Below, piece by piece: positions 1-5,691 of a DNA stretch of 6,702 nucleotides. Each line of letters opens with the position of its first letter. Position 1 is the stretch's first letter. Both the position numbers and the translations under genes were made by a program. Origin of the DNA: an uncultured Methanomethylovorans sp. (GTDB lineage Archaea; Halobacteriota; Methanosarcinia; Methanosarcinales; Methanosarcinaceae); contig CALBTS010000292.1 in NCBI GenBank assembly GCA_937968035.1, forward strand, positions 1 through 6,702, written 5' to 3'. The notes beneath the pieces are model-generated. The model saw nothing but the letters and a program-made list of their open reading frames with translations, was not told where the DNA came from and made no database searches.

Positions 1-2739
1 GCCAACGGCAGGACAGTATATTCTGCCACAAGCAGCGAATCGGATATAAGCATCCCTGTAACTCCACAGATGAGCCCCACTGCAAAAGTAGTGGCGTACA
101 TGATCAATCCCAACAATGAGGTCTCTGCAGATGTGCTGCCCTTTGATGTGCAATTCAAGACACAGGTAGACCTGGCTTCGGGCTTCAGCGAGGGAGAGGT
201 GAAGCCGGGGGATAATGTGACCGTGAACTTTGATGCGGGCAGCCAAGCCATGATAGGTGTGTCCATTGTGGATGAGTCTGTGTATGCTCTCAGCGAAGGA
301 AGGCTTAACCTGCAACAGGTGTTCAGCGAGCTCGAAAAGCGCTTCATGGAGCCTCTGGCTGAGGCCCATCCCACATACTACTGGTATCAGGAAGGAGCCT
401 ACAATGTGCTTGACAATGCGGGCATGGTGGTCATGGCCTCACCTGAACTGAATGTTCCGAAGGTGGAAGTTCCGCAGGAAGAGATGGTGATGGACGGATT
501 TGGTGGAAAGGGCATGGATGTGGCAGTGCAGGAGGAAGCTGCAGTAGAGCCCAATGTCCCCGCTCCAACCGCATCTCCGGGGTCAGTCGGGCCTGACCAG
601 CCTCTTGCTGAGGTACAGAGGGTACGTCAGTTCTTCCCTGAAACATGGATATGGATACCCGACCTGCTCACCGATAGCAGCGGAAAAGCAGACCTTGATC
701 TGAACGCACCTGACAGTATCACCACCTGGAGATTGCATGCAGTATCCTCGGGACCGCAGGGTATAGGCATTTCCGAAACCCAGCTCAAGGTGTTCCAGGA
801 GTTCTTCATTGACCCTGACCTGCCGTATGCTGTCATACGGGGCGAGCAGTTCCCGGTACAAGTACAGGTGTATAACTATCTGGATAAGGAGCAGCAGGTC
901 TTCCTCACCCTGAAAGGCGAGGACTGGTTCCAGCTTGTGGGTACTGATAAAAAGCAGGTGACAGTGGCTCCGAACAGTGTGAGCTCTGTGAGCTTCACCA
1001 TCAGGCCAACACAGATAGGCACCCATGTCATTGAGATCACAGGTCAGACCACAGAAAAGGCGGATGCTGTGAAGAAAGATATCATTGTGGAACCTGAAGG
1101 TGCGACCAGAGAGGTGGTGGATAATGGCATCCTTGACAATGCTTCGGTGGTGCTGGATGCTGGTTTGCCTTTTGATATGGTGAAGGATTCAGGCAAGATC
1201 CTGGTGAGTTTTACACCAAGCATTGTGGCACAGACCATAAGCGGTGTGGATGACCTGCTGGGTATGCCTTATGGCTGCGGTGAACAGAACATGATGCTGT
1301 TCTCCACGGATGTGGAAGTGCTGCGGTACCTGAAGGCTACAGGCCAGGAGAATCCGCAGATCCGGGCGAAGGCCGAAACATACATTATTACCGGCTACCA
1401 GCGCGAGCTGACCTACCGCCATGCTGACGGTTCTTTCTCTGCGTTCGGGGAAAGTGACGGGGAGGGCAGTCTGTGGCTTACTGACTTTGTGCTGTCACAG
1501 TTCAGCGGTGCCAGGGATATCACTACCATAGATGAGGATGTATTGAAGGAGGCTGCTGACTGGATAGAATCCCACCAGCAGGCTGATGGTTCATGGGAAT
1601 CGGTGGGCTTTGTCATACACCAGGACATGATGGGGGGGGTGGATGGTGCATACGCTCTGACAGCTTATACCACGCTGGCGCTTGAGGAATATGGAGATAC
1701 CAGCCCGGAGGTAATGGCAAAGGCTCAGCAGTATCTGGAAGCTAATCTGGCCGCACAGGACGATCCGTATGCTCTTGCCATCGGTACGCTGGCCTTGCAG
1801 AAACTGGACAGTTCCAAAGCTGACGAGGCTATGGACAAGCTGCTGACAATGGCAAAACAGGATAAGGATGGTACTTACTGGGGATATGATGAAGCTCAGG
1901 TATCCAGGCCTTATGGTTATGATACCTATGGCATAATAATGCCTTCGAGCAAGAATGTGGAGACTACGGCATATGCAACGCTGGCTCTTATTGAAGCCAG
2001 GGATCCGACTGCAAGCCAGTCTCTTAAGTGGATAGCTGCACAGAGGAATGCTCAGGGCGGTTTCTCCAGCACTCAGGATACTGTGATGGCTTTCAGAGCT
2101 CTCATGACCGCTGCGGCTTCGGCTGGCAGGGATATCGATGCCACGGTGTCGGTGATGGCTGACAATACATCGCTTAGAGAGGTAAGGATCACTCCGCAGA
2201 ACTTCGATGTGGTACAGGTAGTGGAAGTGCCTGTGGATACGAAGCAGGTGACCCTGGGTATCGAAGGCGAGGGAGAAGTGAGCTACCAACTTGTGAAGAA
2301 GTTCAATGTGATCCTGCCGGATGTGGTGGAGCAGAACGAGATAGAGCTTAACGTAACATACGATGCCACGAAAGTGGCTGTGGATGACATCGTGACAGCA
2401 GATGTGCGGGTAAAGTACAACGGCATGCATGGCATCGGGGGCATGGTCAATTCCAGCGGCATGATGATAGTGGATATCGCTGTACCCACTGGTTTCAGTC
2501 CAGTCACAACGAGCCTGGATGTCCTCAAGGATAACGACACCATCACACGCTATGAGATCGCAGGCCGCAAGGTGGTGCTCTACATCGATGAGATGCAGGT
2601 GGGCGAGGAGCTTAACTTCACCATGCAAATGAAAGCGCTTTTTCCTGTAAAGGCAGCAGCCCAGGAAAGCAAAGCCTACTCCTACTACAACCCGGAGGTC
2701 AGTGCAGAAGTGAAGGGCGTAGAGATGAACGTGACGTGA
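1..2739 (+). CDS. alpha-2-macroglobulin / thioester-containing protein, C-terminal part (5' end off window)
   Basis: The frame is open from base 1 to TGA at 2737-2739 (912 codons), so the ATG at 70 is internal and the true start lies off the window. Family members run to about 1500 residues or more, so roughly the N-terminal half is missing. By window codon: macroglobulin beta-domain sequence (1-125); an acidic, Pro/Met/Gly-rich bait-like linker (about 130-205); the A2M core signature FPETWIWIPDLL with TTWRLHAVSSG (212-250); the thioester motif YGCGEQNM (424-431, Cys426 and Gln429); the alpha/alpha-toroid thioester domain with VIHQDMMGG (His540) and GGFSSTQDT (686-694); and a C-terminal receptor-binding-like domain ending near AYSYYNPE. 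In this family, cleavage of the bait exposes the Cys-Gln thioester, which then bonds covalently to the attacking protease or target; members act outside the cytoplasm. Cys426 to His540 is 114 residues, close to the spacing I recall for complement C3. G+C content is clearly higher than in the downstream genes. The family call is secure; the target is unknown. Confidence 0.96.
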   Translation, partial: ANGRTVYSATSSESDISIPVTPQMSPTAKVVAYMINPNNEVSADVLPFDVQFKTQVDLASGFSEGEVKPGDNVTVNFDAGSQAMIGVSIVDESVYALSEGRLNLQQVFSELEKRFMEPLAEAHPTYYWYQEGAYNVLDNAGMVVMASPELNVPKVEVPQEEMVMDGFGGKGMDVAVQEEAAVEPNVPAPTASPGSVGPDQPLAEVQRVRQFFPETWIWIPDLLTDSSGKADLDLNAPDSITTWRLHAVSSGPQGIGISETQLKVFQEFFIDPDLPYAVIRGEQFPVQVQVYNYLDKEQQVFLTLKGEDWFQLVGTDKKQVTVAPNSVSSVSFTIRPTQIGTHVIEITGQTTEKADAVKKDIIVEPEGATREVVDNGILDNASVVLDAGLPFDMVKDSGKILVSFTPSIVAQTISGVDDLLGMPYGCGEQNMMLFSTDVEVLRYLKATGQENPQIRAKAETYIITGYQRELTYRHADGSFSAFGESDGEGSLWLTDFVLSQFSGARDITTIDEDVLKEAADWIESHQQADGSWESVGFVIHQDMMGGVDGAYALTAYTTLALEEYGDTSPEVMAKAQQYLEANLAAQDDPYALAIGTLALQKLDSSKADEAMDKLLTMAKQDKDGTYWGYDEAQVSRPYGYDTYGIIMPSSKNVETTAYATLALIEARDPTASQSLKWIAAQRNAQGGFSSTQDTVMAFRALMTAAASAGRDIDATVSVMADNTSLREVRITPQNFDVVQVVEVPVDTKQVTLGIEGEGEVSYQLVKKFNVILPDVVEQNEIELNVTYDATKVAVDDIVTADVRVKYNGMHGIGGMVNSSGMMIVDIAVPTGFSPVTTSLDVLKDNDTITRYEIAGRKVVLYIDEMQVGEELNFTMQMKALFPVKAAAQESKAYSYYNPEVSAEVKGVEMNVT

Positions 2740-2776
2740 AGGGGCTGGTAAGCCTCTTCATTTAGACTTTTTATTA
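2737..2776 (+). terminator. hairpin plus T-rich tail at the end of the macroglobulin gene
   Basis: TGAAGGGGCT (2737-2746) pairs with AGCCTCTTCA (2751-2760) over 10 bp with one G-U pair and a GGTA loop. ATTTAGACTTTTTATT follows. The left arm begins with the stop codon itself. This is the shape of an intrinsic terminator or a 3'-end stabilising hairpin. Archaeal termination often needs only the U-tract, so the role of the hairpin is inferred. Confidence 0.6.
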
Positions 2777-2907
2777 ATAGTTGGCAATATTTGATTGAAA
2801 ATTGTCATATAGATCACACGGTCGACTAAATACTATTTTACCAATTGTACGTTATAAACAATAGGTGTTAACTATAAACCTGGCATACTTTTAAAAAACT
2901 TGCAAGA

Positions 2908-2917
2908 ATATATTTAA
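2908..2917 (+). promoter_or_regulatory. TATA box of the YjbQ-family gene
   Basis: ATATATTTAA is centred about 27 bp before the ATG at 2940. An archaeal TATA box usually sits about 25-27 bp before the transcription start, so transcription would begin at or next to the A of the ATG. No Shine-Dalgarno-like sequence lies before the ATG (TGCCAATATCATTTC). A second AT-rich candidate, TTATAAAC near 2852, would give a leader of roughly 60 nt. Confidence 0.5.
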
Positions 2918-2939
2918 TCTGACCTGCCAATATCATTTC

Positions 2940-3362
2940 ATGCCTGTAGAAACAAGGGAAATATCAGTCATTGGAAAAGAAGATTGTGGAATAGTCGATA
3001 TCAGTGAAATGGTATCAGAGGAGGTCAAAAACTCAAAAATAAGAAATGGAACAGTTACAGTATTCTGCGTTGGTTCGACTGGAGCAATAACTACAATGGA
3101 ATTTGAGCCAAACCTTTCAAAAGACGTTTCAGAAACTCTTGATAAGCTAATTCCTCTGAATAAGGATTATTTTCATCACAAAACATGGGGAGATTACAAC
3201 GGTGGATCTCATTTAAGAGCATTGTTCATCGGTCCAAGTCTTACAGTTCCCTTTGTTGAGAAAAGATTGACACTTGGAACATGGCAGCAGATAGTATGCA
3301 TAAATTTTGACCGGATTGAAAAGACAAGAAGGATAGTGCTGCAAATAATAGGGGAATTCTAA
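2940..3362 (+). CDS. yjbQ: UPF0047 / YjbQ-family protein (secondary thiamine-phosphate synthase family)
   Basis: A complete 140-residue protein, the usual length for this single-domain family. Conserved blocks are VTVFCVGSTGAITTMEFEPN (39-58), DYFHHKTWGDYNGGSHLRA (76-94), the GPSLTVP strand (98-104) and LGTWQQIVCINFD (112-124). The His pair at 79-80 and His91 lie in the conserved pocket of the fold. The family often has a His-Thr-Thr/Ser motif where this protein has Gly-Ser-Thr (45-47), a variant I associate with archaeal members. E. coli YjbQ has been linked to weak thiamine-phosphate synthase activity; the cellular role in archaea is not established, so the enzyme name is a family label. 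The protein is probably cytoplasmic, as no signal or membrane segment is seen. The ATG at 2940 is chosen because it starts the conserved N-terminal strand and fits the TATA box. It converges on the protease gene with 25 bp between the stops. Confidence 0.93.
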   Translation: MPVETREISVIGKEDCGIVDISEMVSEEVKNSKIRNGTVTVFCVGSTGAITTMEFEPNLSKDVSETLDKLIPLNKDYFHHKTWGDYNGGSHLRALFIGPSLTVPFVEKRLTLGTWQQIVCINFDRIEKTRRIVLQIIGEF

Positions 3363-3369
3363 AAGGATC

Positions 3370-3392
3370 TTGTTTCTTCAATCTTCTTTATC
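3370..3392 (+). terminator. T-rich tract after the YjbQ-family gene
   Basis: TTGTTTCTTC, ATCTTCTTTATCT and neighbouring T-runs start about 8 bp after the TAA at 3360-3362 and run over the stop of the convergent protease gene. T-rich tracts of this kind end transcription in archaea. No stable hairpin was found. The opposite strand has only a short CCTTTT run beyond the protease stop. Confidence 0.35.
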
Positions 3393-3864
3393 TAATCATG
3401 TTGATGAGAACATCAGATGAGATTGCAGTTCCCATGCAAGTGCTAAGCCTCATCGATGATATAAGCCCTATTACCTTACCTGCTTGCAGGATAGGAGAAC
3501 CGCTATCTCCGGGTTGTGGCATATCAGAGAAGAAACTTAAATAAAGCAAAGAAGATCCGGCATTGATCACTCTGCATGCGATTACATGCGTCTCATTGGC
3601 AAGCAGTGCATCATCCAATACAACTGCTTTGCCAAAGTTGGTTGTTTCAACTATGCAGTCAGAAGGAAGTTCTATCAGGGCCAGATCAAAATCTTTTACA
3701 AAAATCTTGACAGCAGCTTCCTTTCCATCCACTTCTACATGGTATTCTGTCCCATGAAATATATGAGAAGCTGCAACTATGTAATGCAATCCCTTTAATG
3801 AGATGACAGCGCCAATTACACAGCGTTTCCCCTTATAGAAAAAAGACCCGCCTGATTTTATCAT
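3388..3864 (-). CDS. small trypsin-fold serine protease, no signal peptide
   Basis: A complete 158-residue protein from ATG (3862-3864) to TAA (3388-3390). It carries the three chymotrypsin-fold active-site blocks in order: AASHIF with His34, DFDLALIEL with Asp60, and QPGDSGSPI with Ser121 (GDSGS in place of the usual GDSGG). A C-terminal VIGLISS strand (131-137) matches the one that follows the catalytic Ser in this fold. The N-terminal GGSFFYKGKRCVIGAVIS is the first beta hairpin. At 158 residues it is shorter than typical trypsin-like domains of about 200 or more. There is no hydrophobic leader, lipobox, PDZ domain or partner domain, so it is predicted to be cytoplasmic, unlike DegP/HtrA proteins. 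It may cut a specific cellular or foreign protein; no substrate is evident. The nearest recognisable partner by theme is the macroglobulin protease trap 650 bp away, which acts in another compartment. Fold and triad are clear; function is open. Confidence 0.88.
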   Translation of the reverse strand: MIKSGGSFFYKGKRCVIGAVISLKGLHYIVAASHIFHGTEYHVEVDGKEAAVKIFVKDFDLALIELPSDCIVETTNFGKAVVLDDALLANETHVIACRVINAGSSLLYLSFFSDMPQPGDSGSPILQAGKVIGLISSMRLSTCMGTAISSDVLINMIR

Positions 3865-3903
3865 AAACTTTTAATCTATGTGCTGATGATTTTAGTTTGA
3901 TCT

Positions 3904-3913
3904 GTTATATAGT
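3904..3913 (-). promoter_or_regulatory. TATA box of the trypsin-like protease gene
   Basis: On the minus strand this reads ACTATATAAC, centred about 45 bp before the ATG at 3864. That predicts a leader of about 18-21 nt. The leader (about 3865-3884) is A/T-rich and has no recognisable Shine-Dalgarno sequence. Confidence 0.45.
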
Positions 3914-3939
3914 ATGATACTGATGGTATTTATGATAAA

Positions 3940-4256
3940 TTATAGCACAGCTGGATTATCTGAATTAACATCTATATTCTCCGGATCTTGCAACAAAACA
4001 TATCGGGAAAACCTCTTACCTCTGAAATCCAGGTTATCAACCGGGATGAATGGGGCTTCTATAATCCCTTCCCGGATTCTGCTTCTTTAATGTCTCGCAG
4101 GTTCTTCACCTCTATGACACCTCCGAAGAACTCAACCTCTTGACCTGATTTACCGTTTTGCCCGCTCCGTGATCATGGCAAGCGACCCAGGCCGCCCACC
4201 ATGGAGGTGATAGGAAAGTACGCAGAACTAAACAAATTATGGTAGAGTTTTGGCAT
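3940..4256 (-). pseudogene. decayed reading frame, family not recognised
   Basis: Read on the minus strand, a protein-like sequence starts at an ATG (4254-4256, MPKLYHNLFSSAYFPITS), meets TGA at 4173-4175, continues in frame as SGQEVEFFGGVIEVKNLRD to TAG at 4059-4061, and is taken up in another frame (EAPFIPVDNLDFRGKRF, then LLQDPENIDVNSDNPAVL) ending at TAA 3940-3942. One substitution (TGG to TGA) and one single-base indel near 4060-4075 would restore about 105 codons. A TATA-like TTTATATTA lies some 35 bp before the ATG. G+C content is higher than in the flanking intergenic DNA. I do not recognise the family. The plus strand also offers coding-like stretches (for example DLIYRFARSVIMASDPGRPP at 4142-4201), so the strand is not certain. 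The locus ends 75 bp before the protease start. Confidence 0.4.
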
Positions 4257-4581
4257 GGGCTTCAATACGATACACTGAGAGGGAAATAATATAAAGGAAG
4301 GGAAGTTAATCAAAATATCGAAATAAGGGCTCTGTAGATAACCATTTTTTCATACATTTCAGGTCCAAAAAAGAATGTCGTTTGTTTGGAAGTGATTACA
4401 GAATATATTTATCTTACTTATTAATTAAATTTTGTACCTAATTGCCATCATATAATAGAATATATCCCTTGATAATGATTACGTAGTCAAAAAGGATTTT
4501 TTTATAACATTACATATACATATTTTATCTGAAGTAAACTGACTTTTCCAACAGGCCCCCTAATCCTTTTTTGTCTGGTGA
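4257..4581. other. AT-rich intergenic stretch without a gene
   Basis: No supportable reading frame was found in about 325 bp. It holds GGGCTCTGTAGA at 4327-4338, which recurs at 5397-5408. It also holds a loose inverted pair: CAAAAAGGATT (4488-4498) against AATCCTTTTTTG (about 4562-4573). On the minus strand the run TCCTTTTT at about 4489-4496 could end transcription of the VTT-domain gene. Nothing else stands out. Confidence 0.4.
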
Positions 4582-5220
4582 TTATAATAACTGATAGCCA
4601 TATATCGCAAGTTCTGCCAGCACAAGAATAAGTACAAAATTCCCTATAAGTAATGGAGGGACCATTTTTTTAAGGGGAAATCCCGCGAGTGCAAGCCCAA
4701 TTGCCAGTATGTCGCTGGGGAGTGGAGTCAGTGAGTAGACAAATATTAGCAAAACTACGTTCTTGTCACCAGCAACTTTTACTAATTGCAAAAATCGGCC
4801 TATATGTTTTCCGTACTTTGAGGGAACACATTGTTTTCCCTTTTTGCCGACAACATAGAATACAATATCTCCAAATGTAAGCCCTACACTTGCAAAAATT
4901 GCGATGTATATCGGATCAACTCCTCCTAAGGATATCGCGACCAGTGCTGTGTAGAAGGATGTTGAAGTGAACGCAGATACACCGCCTATGGCAGCCAGCA
5001 GAAAAACAACTAGATAGGTATTATGTACTCCCAAATACCCGACAATCTCTTCCGGCGGATAGTATACTAGAAAAACATACCATGCAAAAATGAATAAAAT
5101 TAGCAGCCTTACGATCATAATGTCTCTTTTTCGGATAGAAACTGCATCTTCTGTAAGTATGCAGAAAGTAGTGGATTTCTCGGAACTGGCCGGTCCATTG
5201 ATGTTGTCTTCAGGTGGCAT
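4582..5220 (-). CDS. VTT/DedA-type (SNARE-associated family) membrane protein
   Basis: A 212-residue integral membrane protein. Hydrophobic segments lie at about 36-54, 70-100, 103-124, 155-181 and 188-210. The family pattern is visible as a G-x3-GD-x3-Y core (GLTFGDIVFYVVGKKG, 113-128) and a later re-entrant-loop-like YSLTPLPSDILAIGLALAG (162-180) followed by an IGN helix. VTT/DedA proteins are linked to lipid scrambling or transport and membrane homeostasis; the substrate here is not known. The start is uncertain. ATG 5220 has no ribosome site and is preceded by very AT-rich DNA, whose best TATA-like string (about 5228-5237) would place transcription inside the reading frame. The first 34 residues are polar and look unlike the family, so Met35 (ATG 5116-5118, 178 residues, weak AGAGA upstream) is a good alternative. 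It is flanked by gene remnants on both sides and has no operon partner. Confidence 0.83.
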   Translation of the reverse strand: MPPEDNINGPASSEKSTTFCILTEDAVSIRKRDIMIVRLLILFIFAWYVFLVYYPPEEIVGYLGVHNTYLVVFLLAAIGGVSAFTSTSFYTALVAISLGGVDPIYIAIFASVGLTFGDIVFYVVGKKGKQCVPSKYGKHIGRFLQLVKVAGDKNVVLLIFVYSLTPLPSDILAIGLALAGFPLKKMVPPLLIGNFVLILVLAELAIYGYQLL

Positions 5221-5241
5221 TGATAATATTTATATATTATT

Positions 5242-5319
5242 TTAATAGATGAGGATTTTGATATAATGGAGGAGCCGAACTGCCGGTTCTGTGATTATAA
5301 AGGGATATGTGAAAGATAG
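5242..5319 (+). pseudogene. C-terminal remnant of a Cas4/RecB-like (PD-(D/E)XK) nuclease
   Basis: Only about 25 codons survive: a short acidic lead-in (IDEDFDIMEEP), then NCRFCDYKGICER and TAG at 5317-5319. The C-x2-C-x-Y-x3-C pattern is the C-terminal iron-sulphur cysteine cluster of Cas4 and related RecB-like nucleases, where it follows the nuclease domain and closes the protein. In-frame TAA at 5224-5226 and the VTT-gene start just to the left show that the catalytic part is gone. An ATG at 5266-5268 could start a 17-residue peptide, but a functional product is unlikely. Family assignment rests on the motif and its position at a C-terminus. Cas4 proper cannot be told from other Fe-S RecB-like nucleases on this fragment. 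Confidence 0.55.
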
Positions 5320-5400
5320 TACAAAAGTAAGTAACTAAGTGTGTTTTTTGAATAACGAGAGGGATAATACAAATAACTATCAATAAGTAGAAAACTGGGC

Positions 5401-5660
5401 TCTGTAGAATTCCGAGATGCTTGAAGTGGTTCAAAGAAGCCACAGACCCGTTCCATAAAAGCGGCTCAGGTCATCAAGGAACTCATTAACCTTGCCGAGC
5501 TTGGAGAAGCACTAGGTCTTACCGAAGATGAGATAGAGTTCTATGATGCTCTTTAAACGAGCGACCGTGCAGTTAAGATACTGGGCGATGAGACCCTACG
5601 GACAATAGCACGGGAGCTGGTAGCCACTATACTATTAACTGGACCGTTCGAGAGAATGAA
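5401..5660 (+). pseudogene. hsdR: 3' remnant of a type I restriction enzyme R subunit (hsdR)
   Basis: The fragment matches the C-terminal helical region of HsdR. In order: VEFR (5404-5415), [10 protein letters not shown] in the next frame (about 5414-5443), then [30 protein letters not shown] (5449-5553), an in-frame TAA at 5554-5556 (a single GAA-to-TAA change would explain it), RAVKILGDETLRTIAREL (5566-5619), and INWTVREN (5634-5657) in yet another frame. Family proteins carry the closely similar order VIEELI, GL-x-EDE-x-AFYDAL, LGDE-x-L-x-x-IAREL, and DWTVRE. A short piece between LVATI and NWTVRE is missing. With at least one stop and two frame changes, and without the motor and nuclease domains, it cannot make a working subunit. 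No hsdM or hsdS was found in the window. It converges on the regulator gene at 5692. Confidence 0.82.
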
Positions 5661-5686
5661 GTTTTTTTACTTATTTTCTAAAAAAG
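5661..5686. terminator. T-tracts on both strands between hsdR remnant and regulator gene
   Basis: The plus strand has GTTTTTTTACTTATTTTCT (from 5661), and the minus strand has a run of six T (5680-5685) about seven bases beyond the regulator's TAA (5692-5694). This suits a two-way U-tract terminator between convergent genes. Confidence 0.45.
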
Positions 5687-5691
5687 ATACA

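Noticed and set aside
583..1026. A 147-codon open frame on the minus strand
   Set aside because: It is antisense to the conserved FPETWIW region of the macroglobulin and shows no domain-like sequence.
1591..2628. A 345-codon open frame on the minus strand
   Set aside because: It lies wholly antisense to the secure thioester and C-terminal domains of the macroglobulin, and its His/Ile/Arg-rich translation resembles no family. The codon bias of the real gene explains it.
3563..3798. Two short plus-strand frames
   Set aside because: Both are shadows of the trypsin-like protease, whose catalytic blocks are clear on the minus strand.
4059..4061. TAG in the decayed frame as a pyrrolysine codon
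   Set aside because: The same frame also has a TGA at 4173-4175 and needs a frame change just beyond, so simple decay explains it better.
4130..4190. HGAGKT on the minus strand, similar to an HsdR/helicase Walker A motif
   Set aside because: The surrounding frame has stops and none of the later helicase motifs, and the same bases read better in another frame as part of the unidentified decayed gene. It is probably coincidence.
4083..4240. Plus-strand coding-like blocks (VLHLYDTSEELNLL, DLIYRFARSVIM, TMEVIGKYAELNKLW)
   Set aside because: They need two frame changes within 150 bp and have no convincing end, while the minus-strand reading has a start, a promoter-like box and a natural C-terminus. 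Kept only as an alternative in the pseudogene entry.
5237..5443. A 68-codon minus-strand frame upstream of the VTT gene
   Set aside because: It overlaps the Cas4-like and HsdR remnants, which have real motifs on the plus strand. The translation is low-quality hydrophobic sequence without a ribosome site.
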